64,000 nucleotides of DNA, taken from the NCBI RefSeq assembly GCF_000182925.2, contig NC_026505.1:1302001-1366000 (forward strand), read 5' to 3'. Each line of letters begins with the position of its first letter. The first letter of the stretch is position 1. Source of the stretch: Neurospora crassa OR74A. Lineage: Eukaryota > Ascomycota > Sordariomycetes > Sordariales > Sordariaceae. Positions 1 through 13,810 of the stretch are shown piece by piece. Both the position numbers and the translations under genes were made by a program. The notes beneath the pieces were generated by a model that worked only from the letters and a program-made list of their open reading frames with translations, searched no databases and was not told the DNA's origin.

Positions 1-3000
1 ACCAAACTCGTTAACTATAAATAGTACTATATATAAGCCACTAAGGTTCAACGTAGGCAGACCAATAATAATCTACACAAATTCCTCAACAATATCAGTC
101 CGGTTAACATCGACGCCAATCGGATTAGCAATCTACATAACGGGCAGGCCGGTCAACAACTCCAATTCACTATAAAATTCTAATAGCTTAACCACAAAGA
201 ATATATATTATAGCTTATTAGACCAACCACCACCTCTACCGTACAGCCGCCATCGCGCTGTATCAGGGTTAGCTAGGGTTAGCCGTATATACCAAAAGGT
301 ACGGAAAGGGAGTTAGCGTAATATAAAAAAGCGCTTACTAATATCCGCATTATAAGTAAAAATATACTTTAGCCGCGTACGTATATTAATACCGCCCATT
401 TATCAATATATCATATAGTAACCTAAGTAAAAGACCCGCCGGCGGTTGCTATTACTAGTTAATACTATCTCATTACAACTACATCCGGACTATTCGCGTA
501 GTAACAATACTATATTATAAACAATTACTACACAATATAATATTATTATTATTACAGGGCTTGTCGTACGTCGCATTACGGGTAATATAATACGTATTAT
601 AAACACAGGATAGGAACCTAATAAATACCCTACATACCTACTATTTATAAAACCTACTCCTTTCTACCATTTAATCTACTAATTACCTATAATAATAATA
701 TCGCAATTATAATCCTCTTTATATATTCGACGTAGTATAACTCTAAACGCTAAAAACATCTAGTTATTACAGGTAAGTAAACCCCGTAAACTAGCGGTAG
801 TAAATTGAATCCGCACTAATACTTTAATATATCGGTATTTATTATCAAATATAAATCCGAAGCCTCGCAAAGGATCCTCGTCCTTATTAATATTATTTTA
901 TAGCAAATCTATTTTATACGTCGGAACAATTATTAAGAATAATATTAATACTATCTTTATAAGGCGTTTAACGTACGTAATTACTTCAAGGGTATTATCA
1001 GCAAAACCATTATAGAGGAGGAACCGGATAGTTTACACGAGATTCTCGTATATAAGACAGTCTTTCTCGGGTACCTTATAGTTTTACCGTATAATAATAT
1101 TCTTCCAGATCCTAATGTACATCCGTATATCAATATATATCCCGTACAGAAGTAATAATTCAAGTAGCGACGATAAGGATATAATACGTAATAAACCAAA
1201 CATTATCGTACTATAGTATAGGTAACGTCTAATCGCCACCTATATAATTCGTACGACGCTCTAACTCGCCTCCGTACGCTAGAAATACTCGCTCTAACAC
1301 GAGGCTAGTACACCGTAAACAATATATACTCTGCCAATTTACAATAAACCTACATTAATAACCTAGCAACGTACGCTAACCATTAATACGTCTTATTACT
1401 CGTCGATTAAAGTCGGAGGATAGTAAATAAATTATAATAATAATAATATTAGACAATATATTAACCGCATAAATATAAATTATACAAATACAACTATAAC
1501 GCATTATATACAATTAGAATATAAACTCAATAGGATATATAGAGAAAAGTGAGTTGGAATTTACTTATACTTAAATTCGCCGGACAGTATTATTAATAAT
1601 AACGGCAGCCTATACCAACGGAAGGTCTCGAAGTAATGTAAGCCGATATAAATATTGGGTCTAGAAGCCCATCTATAGTACTTAACCGCTTTCTAAGCAA
1701 CGGTAAGTATACTAATATTAATATTATTGGCAACCACCGCATTATCTTCATCCCCAATGCCACATATAATACCAATGGACTCGGCTAACTCTTCGACTAC
1801 AATTTAAAATAGCCTGGACTATAGTATAGCTAGCGTTACTAAACAGGATCCTACCTATAAACCAGCTAGAGCAATATTCCTAGCTCGCATCCCAATATAT
1901 CGTTTTAAAGCTACTATAACTACGGTACTACCCGTCTACGCCTTCGAAATCGACTATACTACAGCCTTATATACCAATTAGAACATATACCTACTAATCT
2001 AAACTATCGTATAGAATTTCTTATACGTATACTCATTAAATTGTATAGATAGCGCCGATAATAATACATTCGTATTAACTATTATAGTCAATACTAAAGT
2101 AATAATATCGACGGCGGAATTAGCGCAACAACTTCCTATAATACAAGTAGCAATATCGCAATTAATAAGCGATTCGTTAACCTAAAGTATTATAGCATCG
2201 AAGGCACCTAATATACCACGAATAAACGAAGCCTTCAAATCGTTATTTTAAAGCTAGAGTAAACTTATAATTATTATTAAGACTAACTACTAAACATACT
2301 CCTACAAACTATATATTTTATAACTCTATAGCAACGAAAGATGCTACTATCCCAGATAGAATAATATTTATTATAGAACCCTAGCGTATTGAATAGCGGC
2401 AGTTGGTTTTAACGCCGAGTCCATCAATATAATATATATACTCTTTATAATACTATTAAACTCCGAATAAGCCGAATCACTTAGACGGCCGCGAATAAAA
2501 TCTAATGCCGGGGCAATATAACGGACCGGTAGAAGTTCTAACGATATACTATAATTAATACTAAATACCCTCTTCTCGCTAATATAGTATTTACTATCGA
2601 ATTTACAACGTAATCTAACAAACTCAATATAACCTCGCACTAACTCAATATAGGATAAATCGCCAATATCCCCTCGGCAATCAATAGGTACTTTATAATT
2701 ACAATAAAAGAAATTAGTAGTTACACTAAATATACTACTATTCACATTCTATTAGGGCATATCGCCTATAAAAACGATAATTAGAACGTATAGCAATATC
2801 TACAATTAATTAATATAAATAACCGAATCTTTAGTATATATAAATAACAAAATAATTAAACTAACCTTCTTACCCTATATAATTATACAATATCTTCTAT
2901 CCAATACAATCAAAGGCTCAAGTACCTATATAATATCCTCGAAATTAAACCTATAAAGGCCCAATATTACCGGTAAAACGTTAATCTACTTAACGTACTC

Positions 3001-5869
3001 GTATCGAAGTAATATAGTAATTTAAATATAACACCCTATAATTAACTTAATCATCGAACAATAAAGGCCGAAGCTATTATTATACTAGAAAATAAGCATA
3101 GAACACACTTTACCATACTTTTAACGTACAAATATATCGATCAAAGTCTATCGGCCAAATTACTATACCTCGAATTCGCCGGGTATTAGTAACACTTTAC
3201 AAACTAGCATCAACGCCCTATCGATATTTAAGTATATACAACGAATCACCGACATAGATATATCGTTGTATATAAGGTCGTTGTAAAAAGAAATATAACT
3301 ACTATACGAATAATCGAACTTAATATTACTAAACGGGCCTTTTCGAACCTTATTTGGATTAATCAACTCTATTGGGTCCAATAATAGAATTAACTTACTA
3401 TTTACATTCTTAACTTTAATAATCGGGTTAATATTAATATTTCTACCGGATAATACACGAAGCCCAACAAAACGCGAAACAAGCAATACAAAATTACCCT
3501 TTTCGGTACAATCCATAATCGAACTAGTAAGAGGGGTTCCCGGTTACTCTACACCCAAGAAACGACTAGTAGTACGCTAATCGCAATATACGCCTCGAAC
3601 TTAGCTATAATAAAATACAATTCTACTATCTCGTAGGCTATAACAACATATATATTCAATATACGGGCATTCGAATTCGATAAAATCCCCTAGAAATATT
3701 AATTATATTAAAGAATTATTAGCGAGCAGGGGGTAATATATAAACTAGCCGTTAATCGTACGAATTAAGCCTACCTACTAAACACTATACTATACTTCCA
3801 TCAAGTTGTCTACCAATTTAATAAGACCCTAATATATTATAATCTTACTAGTTAAATTAAATTATACGAAATAATAATAAGTATTAACTAGGTTAAGGAT
3901 ATAGAGGTCATTAGTAGCCGTCTCGCCCCTCAATCGAGCCGTATCCTTCTATAAAGAAAATAACGTTTTTAAATTTAGAGCTAAACCTTTAACTATCCTT
4001 ATATTGATATACGGAATAAATTCGCGTACATAACGTTTAAGGACCTCTAAGTTCGTCGGCATACTATCAATATCCTCGCTCCTCAAATTAAAATCGCACT
4101 TAAAAAATTATAGAAGTTAGAATTAGCCCGTATACTATTTCCTTAAAATACTATTAATAATACAATACAAGCCCCATCTAAACTAGAAGTCTATTAAAGT
4201 ATATTACTTATAAGTGAAATAAATTAGCTTAGATTTTTCGAATTTAATATAGATATTTACGTCTAGCTCAACTACTTCTAACTCAATTACTAGTCCGGCA
4301 ATATTACCAAAAGTATTATTACCAAATATATCTTCGAAACTAAACTATACTAACTCTTCCACTATCTCTTCCAATTCTTCGGCCTCGTCATCATAATCAT
4401 CAATAATATCTTAGTAATCGACAATAGTGGGAAAATCTTTATTAATAGCGAAACCGGGAACATTAAAGTTCGAATCGGAGTCGGAATCAGAGTCGGAAAT
4501 TAATAAAAGCTCTAAAGTCTGCAAATACAATAATATCAATCGTCAATTGAACAACGTAATATATAACTACGAAACTTACGAAAAATAGCAATAACAAATC
4601 ATTAACGTTAACATTATTACCCTTAATAGGATTCGCCGCAACATCGACATCTATAGCAGTACCGTGCTCTTCATCGGCAATATATATATCTAAGTCCGCG
4701 GCCAGATTCAAATTATTTTCGATATCGCTATTTAATTTAATTAACGATAATAGAAATAAGGATAATACTTGCGGCTAGGGCAGCTCCGTTCGCTATCGTC
4801 GAATTAATAGCTACTCCAAAGCGTCATCTACTAACTCGTCACACTATCGTTATCGCTACTACTACTACTACTATTACTATTACTATCTACGCCTTCTATC
4901 CATCGCCATAGCCACCATACCCAATACCTTCGCTCTCTAGAACATTTTAACCGTATATCCGTATATAGTATACTATACGTAAATCTTAGTAACCGGAATA
5001 ATACTAGACTTAGCGATATAAATAAAATAGATACTTAAATATACGTTAGAATTATAGACTAATAAATATAATTACTAAATTAAACTAAAAGAAGACGGAT
5101 TAACGGCCGGAGTACAGTAGAATAAGTTATAATTATTTATTATTTTAATTACTCCGTCCAATCCGTTATTTATTATCTAGAGGTCTAATATAAATCAATC
5201 ACATTACGCCGATTATTTATTACCAGCCGTATAGTATAATAGTATATACTAGTAACATTCACTTATAGTAACTATACCGAATCATCGAATATAGAAAGTA
5301 CAATACTTAGTACTATAACGGCGGCCGGCCCAGGACGGGCACCAACTACCGGTAGCACCATCGATAAATCCGTAACTCGTACCCGTATACTACTATTAAT
5401 AATTGAAATACACTCGTTAATATACAAAAAACATACTAATAAGCAATAATAATTATAATTAACATCTATAGGGGCAGTTAATAAAAAATTCCAATTCGTT
5501 TAACTCGCCGCACAGAATATTATAGCTATCAACTACCTAAAAGTATACTAATATACTCTATATTATAATAACTAACACGAACTAAATACCCAATATCGAT
5601 ATACTATATAATTAATAGTAAATATTACTATATAATTATAATATTCTTACTACTATTACAATAAATAAATAAAAGTATAATATATCACCAATAGTAAAGA
5701 TCCGTTTAACGTTTTCGAAGCCCCAAAATTAAAATTTTCATTAGGCGGAGAAAAGGAGCGGGCAAGAGAAGACAGAGGAACCGAACCACCAAGAAAATAC
5801 TAAGAAAAATACCAAACAAAACAACAAACAAAACAATAAATAAAATAACACCAAGAAAAATACCAAACA

Positions 5870-5925
5870 ATACAATACAATACAATATAATACAAAACAA
5901 AACAGTACAATACAATACTACAAAA
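5870..5925. repeat. AATAC-type microsatellite inside the relict
   Basis: An A/C-only tract in which the unit CAATA recurs many times. It sits in a longer A/C-rich region (about 5800-5990) where a segment beginning AGAAAAATACCAAACAA occurs twice about 50 bases apart. It is simple-sequence DNA within the degraded repeat, with no coding signal. Confidence 0.6.
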
Positions 5926-5989
5926 CACAATAGGACACAACGAATACAAATACAACAAACACAAATACAACACTAAGGAAAAACAAACG

Positions 5990-8115
5990 AAAGCCGGGAA
6001 TAGGGAAAATAAAAGGATTAGAAGTCTACTAAGGTATTAGAATCGTCGTTATCGTCGCCGTTGGGGTTAGGGCCGGCAGGGGGGGCCTTACGGCGGATCT
6101 TAGTACGAACTAAACAAGCGTAAGCAATAGTCCATTATTAAGATATAAATATATTATAATAATAACTACGTAAGTAAATATACCCAAATTAGCCGCAACA
6201 TCTTCCTCTATCCTCCTCTTAAGAGTATAACAACTATATACCCGATAATCAAACTACTTAAAATACTAGGGCCGGACGTCCGCAAATTCTATAATATAAT
6301 ACGTATTATCCAATTCATTAGCATTATCCCAGCCCCATTTCTAATTTAACTATTAGCTATCGAAACTTTATATATTGAATTCAAATTTTAATTTACCTTC
6401 GTACTTAAGCAAATCATCGTAAAAATCCAACATCACCTTCCGGCAACCAATACCAACCGCTTTACCCTTACCCTAAGCAAGCTCGTAATCCGTCTTACAG
6501 CAATACTCTATTACCTTGTAAGCGACTAGTTTAAATAACTCTATAAAATATTACTACAATTAGTATACTCCATCACCATAGTATAATCCATTTTTTTTAT
6601 CCATCACTCAATAATATAAACTTACCCTCGATATAGAATTTACCTAATTCTTTAGAATTATCAAAATCAATACAACTACACATCCAAATCCAAACTTTTT
6701 CAAAATTCTAAACAAACCACAATTTATCGGTCTCATTACGGAGGGCATCGCCCTCGAAATTAATACCGAGGTTGAGGAGGGATGTATACTTCGGATCCTT
6801 TACCTGCGTCCGAATAAAATTCTAATTTTTTCCAATTATTATATTAATTTTTTTCCGATAATATTGAGATAAATAGATTAATTGTATAAGTACTTACCTC
6901 TATCATCCTTAAAATATAATTCTTATCATTCTTCCCTATATTTATTAAAACCTTATAGGCCTTTTTATACTAGGTCGTATAAGTTTCAATATTCCTATAG
7001 ACAGACCTAATAATCTAACTATACAATTTTATTAGTATTAGACATAATTAATATCCTAAAAATATTATATTATATACCTTAACTTCCTTATCCGGACAAT
7101 TGCAATAGTAGAGAAAAATTTGCCAAGCTACTTTATTAGCAAGCTTACTATACAGGACTTCTTCATCTTCAATAATCTTATCGATCTCAACATTAATTAT
7201 ACCACTATAAGTATAATCATCGGGCGTAGAAACTAGGCCCTAAAATTTTTTGCCTTTATAGCTTGCCCGGGCCTATATATTGGTCTTGGAAGCTAGTAAT
7301 TACTACCTCAAATTCATTAGCTAACAACGAATAATTACAATATATCAATATTATTTCCCATCATATTCATCAATACACCAAACACTCAACGTATAGTATT
7401 ACCTTAATCTTATTACCAATTATAAACATCCCCTCCTCCTCCTCATCATCCTCCTCCTCCTCCCTCAATCCCTCTTCATTATTATCCTCCTCTTCCTCCC
7501 CTCCTACCTCTTTCCCCCACCTATTAACAACTTTACCTTTATCCTTATAAGTAGAACGTACTACCGCTACGAAGAGAACAGCCCTCCGCTTTACAACGGC
7601 GCTAGCGCAAGGCGGGGTCTCGGCGATGAACTCCTCCTTAAATTCGTTATTATCGTCGAAATCGTCGTTGTTGTTATTAATAGTACGCAAAGTCTTACGC
7701 CGGGGCCGGGTCTCTTCTTTAAATACCTTATTATAAATATTTTCAACCCCGTTAGCAATTTTATTAGTATTATAATATACTAACTTAGTATTATTTATTA
7801 CCTTTTTCAACTTCCTTAACTCAACGCACATATCCTCGAACATCTCCTCGAGCGTACCGCCAACTTCCTTAAATTCTTTAAACTCTTTTATTAAATTATT
7901 AAAAGCCTTACCGGCATCTTTAACCTCCTTCTTCTTCTACTTAATATTAATATTAATCCAATCCAAATTCTTCAAAAAATCATTAAGAAAAACTAAATTA
8001 GTAATAAAGTAAGGAATATAGGGCAACTTAAGCCTCTCGTCCAAGGGTTCGATAGTAGGGAGGGCGCGGGAAGACTTAGCCAGTTTACCGCTAGCGGAGG
8101 AGGAGGAGACGGAAC
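5990..8115 (-). pseudogene. Relict minus-strand coding tract within the RIP-degraded repeat
   Basis: Minus-strand reading frames here still look protein-like. There is an acidic, Lys- and Glu-rich stretch of about 157 codons (7370-7843) and a shorter tail near 6000-6110 that is basic, then Pro- and Asp-rich. Because RIP polarity here turns minus-strand C into T, it creates stops in minus-strand frames. The tract is a broken fossil with numerous breaks. No domain is recognisable by eye, so whether it came from a DNA transposon, a retroelement or a host gene is undecided. Confidence 0.35.
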
Positions 8116-11100
8116 GTTCGGATTAAAATATTTTCTATAATAAAATATAATATTAGTAAATATTCTAAATTCATCCTATTGTATTAAAATTTAGGATATA
8201 CTAATAGAAACGGAATAGGGGAGTAGTATTAATATAATCTATCATCTATTACTCCAATAAAACGGATATATTATAATATTAGCGAATTTCAATACAACGA
8301 ATAACTAAATTAATTAATTTACCAAATATAAACTAATAGATTAATCGATTAGAACGACGCACGATAACGTACCGAAAAATAAAATAGGAATTATAGTAGT
8401 TAATAGTAATTTAACAACGTGCGGTTATATAATATTAGTACGGCTTCAATTATTTAATTCACTTCAATAATAATCGAACGTATTGCCATTCATTATTAAC
8501 TAGATTATCATATACCGAGTAGGCGGGCAGCAATAATAATAATCGAAAACGTCAATTACTACGAAGCTATAGAAAGAAAGGAAGATAACTTCAAGAATAC
8601 TATATTCATTTTTCCCATTCGAATTAATTCAATTTCTTCCCTATCCACGGCCAATAATATCGCTATTACTAGTCTAGAAAGGGCGCCCATCATCGCATCG
8701 ATCCTTCCCATCGGATACTTTGCACAATATTCGCTAAATATAATTAACTCGGTTCAGCGGGTAGACTAAAGGACGGTTATTTCTATTCAACGGTTATTTC
8801 TAAATAGCCGGTTTACAACATCATCAAAATAGCGAAGTACAACAGCGGCCCACCTTATACACAACTAATACATTCAATAGCTTAGTATTTCGAAACGTAC
8901 TAAGAACGGTTTCTACTTAATAACCAATTAAGTAAAGTAACCGCTATTATATATAATAACTAAATAAATCCAACGGTCATTAGATAGTTACTTTATAATT
9001 ACTAATACTAGTAGCAAGAAAAAGCAATTGGTAAGTATAATATACAATATTTACAACAAGCGATTTATAGACCATCAAAATACGAATAATATAGTAAAGT
9101 GTTATCTAAACAAATCACTACCTTTTAATAACCGCTACCCATACCAACTATCATATAACAATATCTAAACATATATTTCGTTCTTCAACTAATAATAATA
9201 ACAATAAAAGAAGGCAACTATTACTCAAACACCACCGGCAACTTAACATTATAACGAAGGTTTATAAATATAGTAAATATTTTAATATACTACAAATATA
9301 AATAAATGCAATTTATATTAACTGTATTTATACTAGTTCATAATAATTAAATTATATTAAACTAGTTGTATATAGTTAAGTTTTAGCCAACGGTATGAAG
9401 ATGGTGATACCCTCAAACTATAATTGACACAATAACCCCCTAAAAGATAGCGGTTGATTCGGACGTTATTTCGTTTAACCGATATTCAGAATAACGTTAT
9501 GTATGTAAGTGGCTTATTGAGTAAGCAATATGTGCACGGATATTTTTTAGTTAGCTGTCAGCTGGAGGTTTCCCAACCCCCCATATATCCCGCTAAGATA
9601 ATTGCTCCAGCGCAAATGGAGATTGAGGATCCCTTCCTCCCAATAACAGCATTGATTCCCAGGACGGGACCTGGCGCTAGTCAAGCTAGCCCAAGCTCTC
9701 CCTGACTCTTTTTGCTCTTCATTGTTCCATGACATTTCGCTACACGGGAATATGTTGACAGTTCGTATTGTTCGTTCTGAGCCTGTCATCGTATCGTGAA
9801 CTGTTTGTTCCGTCTGCTCATTGTTGTTGGTACCTACCTCTACCTATGATCCCAAGCCGTGCCTTCCCTTGATGCCTCTCACCTCCCATCTCTCTCCTTC
9901 TCTTTCTGCTTGTGCCGGGTGCTCCTGCCTCCAGCGAGGATCAAACTGTGAAGCTAAAAAGGCATCTCAAGAGAGATTGGGGATGCCCAGTGTCCAAGGC
10001 CCACCCACTCTAGTGAAATGGGGTCACTCCAGCCGGCAATGGTGGACCATTAGCTTGAAGACGGCAGGGGCCCCCTTGCACACCCGACTCTCGAGACCCT
10101 GTGAGCCTGTCTGTGCCTGCCCTACGTCCAGGTACCTCAATGTGACTGAATGGTCTCGTCCTTTTGCCCCTGGCAGAGGAAATGCTTAAAGTCGTCATTG
10201 AAACACAGATATCAACCACTAAAAACGCGATGCGTCTGGCTTGAAGAAAAAAAAGAGAAGAAAAAACAAGGCTCGCCGTTGCAGATTCGCCACTATTGCT
10301 ACTCGAAACAACTAAACAAAGTCCGGCTTGTTCAGGAGACATCGGCGTCGTCGACAAAAACCTCAGAGTAGCATTGCGTTATCATGATCCGGGCGCAGCG
10401 TGGTGCTCGGACCTGCAGCTTCTTTAAAGGTAGTCATGCCAGTGCGGAGTCTGGAGAAGGTGCCATTACTGATCAACGGTGACGAGCGACGCACCAGCGA
10501 AAAACAATCTCGGGATGTCCCTTTCACATCCCCTCTACACGCCAACTTCAGATGAACCTCTGTTTTCCCCCGGCATGATGCCTGTCCTTCCAACGTCTTC
10601 CCACAGACAAGACACGACACCCCTCGTCGGCTGGGAGCAGTCCCGCCGTCCATTCCATCAAGTGACTGTCGATGCCGATCACAAGGCAAGAGGAAGGTTT
10701 TATCAGCGCACGTGCATCAGCTTCTCTGGATTCCCTTGCTTGCTTACTTTGGCATACTCTCAACTCCGTTATGTCGGCAACCCGGGAGGATGTTGGTCTC
10801 GCAAGAATGGAAGCCACCACGGCACGGGCTTGTAAAACTGGACAAAGTGGAAACCGCATCCGTACCATCAAAGGGAAAAGACCGATGCCGGTACCGACGC
10901 TTGGTCCGGCCAGCCGGGGATATCGCAAGGAATGTGGGTACGGAGCAGTGGAGAGAACGAACTAAACTATTGAAAGCTGCCAAAATCCTGATCGTGGGGT
11001 TAACCTCAGGCTCTGGAATGGAACCCGGAGTTCAGAGTCAAGCTCCCGAGACTTTCTTCAACTCCACTGCCGAGTCCCGAAAAAGGTATTGCCAATCTTG

Positions 11101-11337
11101 CAACAGGCCACCAGCAGGCCCGAACCCCGTCAGGGGAATATACAAAACGGCAGATCTTGCCCACTTCCCGCCAGTCAAAGACTTGCCCAGGCTCGTCCAC
11201 CGCGCTCCTCAAATTATTACGGCGAAATATCGACAAGGTCGTCATGGTCAGTCGTCAGACATTAACGAAGTCGTTTATCGCTGCTATCGGTATCCCCGGC
11301 CTAGCCCCGGACAATATTTCATCCCCATTGCACATCC

Positions 11338-11367
11338 GACGACGACGACGACAACGACGACGACGAT
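11338..11367. repeat. CGA trinucleotide microsatellite
   Basis: A run of CGA units with one interrupting CAA lies in DNA without a supported gene. Confidence 0.7.
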
Positions 11368-12542
11368 GCCCTGCCACACCAATCAAACGATTCAACTCAC
11401 CTTTTTCCAATTCCTCCCCCTGACATTCGCGCTCACAGAGAGAGTCATCCATTATACACTCAATTACGACAATGCGGTGGTCGCACAAACCAACGACCTG
11501 ACAGATTTAATGAGCATGACAGCATAAGCCTCTCGGGAAGTGCAGCCAATGCTTGGAATAATCAATATCATTGTCCACCTTTCTTCCTAAAAGAGAGTTT
11601 GCCAAAGAGAACACCTAGCCACAAACGACACCAAGACGACCCAAGGAGGAGACTCCAAAAGGTACAAAACCTTGGAGTCAGAATTACCGACCACTTCTGG
11701 ATGCCTTCTTTAATATATTTCCTGCACCAAGATCTGCATTCCCGAAAAGAAATCCCCCTTCTGGATTCCATACAAGCCACATTGCCATGTCTCCTCCCGC
11801 CATGTACCTGGCCATTTTCGCACACTTACTTTTAGACACCTTGCCAACGGACGGATATTTCAACGCAATGAAGTGCAGCGTCAAAAACATGCATGTCCAT
11901 TTAGCCATGGAAAGTCATGCACGGACAGAAAGGCGTAATCCTTCCCGTCCGCTTCCAGCTAGATATCGTACTCGTTGGTCGTACAAAGATGGAAACTTTG
12001 GGAACAAACATGCTCTCTCGTGGATTGCCATGCTTTCGTTCCCCGCTGCTTCCCGTGTTCTAATTTGTTTTCCATTGCACAGAGGTAAAGCTGGGAATGC
12101 GGTTAGATGAGCAATAACAGGCAAGCACAGTTGAGGATGCAAGACGATGCATAGGAAAAGTCAAACAAGAAGGATGGATGTTTGCTTGTCCCAGCCTTTT
12201 CCTTCTTCTTTGTCACTCTCGCATGAAGGGCAAGGCTCTGACATGCTTGCGTGGCACTAACGGGCTTGAGAGCAGTGAGCTTTCCTTGTCCATTTCTGCA
12301 TCTCGTTGACTGTGTAAGGAGTCAACGGAGAGGAAAATGTTCCTTGCCGCGCAACAGAAGGATTTGCACATCGGGCTTCGACCCGGTCATGGCGAGATGA
12401 GTACAGTGCCCGTGTCGAAGCGCATGGTGAATAGTGCTTCGCCGAATGGTTTCGGACTTCGGATGCCCAAGAAGGGCCGTCTTCGTGATCGGTGATGACG
12501 AGCAAAGCCTGATGATCGCCAGCGACCGGAAAGGCAAATCAG

Positions 12543-12561
12543 AAAAAAAAAAAAAAAAAAA
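12543..12561. repeat. Poly-A tract
   Basis: An uninterrupted run of about 19 A residues in intergenic DNA. Length polymorphism or sequencing error is likely at such a run. Confidence 0.8.
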
Positions 12562-13810
12562 GAGGGAGTGCGAACAAGGTGATGATAATAACTTTACGTT
12601 CCACAGTTGCTCTCATTATTGACCATCTCAGCCCTTCACATTGAGCCGCACTAGCTTCTTTGTTAGTACTGGGATAGCGCTTTCATCATTTTCGCTGCCC
12701 ATTGAGGTCGGTCGTAAATAAATAACCATAATAGACCAGAAAATCACACACCACTATCACACGAGATCTACCATCACCTCCAGTCTAGTGATGGTGACTC
12801 GGAGTAATGATACCCCCTTCCCCTTGTCCCAGCACGTTTCTCTCGGTAAACTTGGAGGCTCAACCCCGCGGCCAGGATCCAAGATCTTGGTTTACTTGTG
12901 GCTTGTTGTATGGTGGGTTTGCAATAAGTGGATATCCGTCATCTCACGAACATCCTATAATGCGAGAAGGCTAGAGGGGACCTCACAGTACTAGGTCCAT
13001 GTTGTCTAGAGTGAGATGAAATAGCTTGAAAGAAATCGTGGAGGAGGGGAGCGTGAAATAAAAACGGGATCGACACTGAGAGATGGAGAGAAACTGTCAC
13101 GGATGATTGTGTTCTGGACAAGTGTATCCGTGAGTGTCTTCTGCTGCGTATAAGAACGGGTAGTTTAGCACCACCTCCTTGGAGTCAGGATGAGTCAAAC
13201 CAAATGCCGACATTACAGTACCTTGCTGAGGTCTTCACCCTGGCTAGACTTGCTGCATGATACATTGTGGTCCGAATCAATGGACGCTACACGTCGGGAA
13301 CTCCAAAATGCGATTTCAACGATGAGGCTCTGTTGAGTGACAAGGGAGTGAGGGCCTTCCAGAAGAAACGACACACATCAATGCTAAACTGCTTCGAGAA
13401 CTGGAGTAGCAACGATAAGCCTACGAGATATGTCATGTTGGTGCGATCATCTCAAGGCTAGACCACGCTTGGTCAATAAAAGCGACGTCTATCCGGTTCG
13501 CATGATGCCAAGGTGCTATCGCTACCAACAGCGTTCAAGCATATCGGATAAGCGGCTCAGTGATCCATGGGTATACATACTCCAAGACATGAAGCCAAGT
13601 AAATCGAGATAGAAGATGGCGCCTCCTCAGTGGTTCTGAGTGCGCTCCCTGCAGCAAGCCAGGCGCGGGGGAGGCATGGGGCTGACGTACAGGCTGGATG
13701 ATAAGTCATGCAATATAAAGTCTCGCGATCACTTACCTTTCCCAATTTGCGAGGTCGAAAAAAACTCACGGCAACATTATCACCAACGACGAGAGTCTCA
13801 ACACAAGGAA

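Larger units (their letters stand above)
1..9390. mobile_element. RIP-degraded repeat relict, family unknown (fossil)
   Basis: This stretch is AT-rich, packed with TpA and in-frame stops on both strands, and keeps CpG. That is the mark of repeat-induced point mutation (RIP), the fungal process that mutates C to T, mainly at CpA, in duplicated DNA. In the first 600 bases I count only three TpG on the plus strand, whereas CpA remains common (eight in bases 61-120). The C-to-T changes therefore lie almost entirely on the minus strand. Composition returns to normal near 9390. The source was presumably one or more transposable elements, but I cannot name the family and see no clear terminal repeats. 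The element is thoroughly broken, with many dozens of breaks. In Neurospora such DNA is usually DNA-methylated, H3K9me3 heterochromatin (known of the genus; inferred here). Confidence 0.85.
9391..13810. other. Gene-poor unique DNA between the relict and the first gene
   Basis: Base composition is normal and there is no RIP signature. Open frames occur on both strands but overlap one another, show no conserved protein sequence, and are not joined by convincing splice sites. Visible structure is limited to a CGA trinucleotide tract (about 11338-11367), a poly-A run (12543-12561) and scattered pyrimidine-rich stretches. The proximal part presumably contains the promoter of the ACC deaminase gene at 13811. 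An unannotated non-coding transcript cannot be excluded. Confidence 0.6.

Noticed and set aside
265-284. Tandem AGGGTTAGCT/AGGGTTAGCC resembling telomere repeats
   Set aside because: Only two imperfect copies within RIP-degraded DNA; not a telomere and not in a run of TTAGGG.
1-9390. Assignment of the relict to a named Neurospora transposon family
   Set aside because: No diagnostic domain or terminal repeat could be read through the damage; naming a family would be guesswork.
10712-11527. 271-codon plus-strand open frame
   Set aside because: Overlapped by several other open frames, with no conserved motif, biased repeat-derived Thr run from the CGA tract, and no supporting splice structure.
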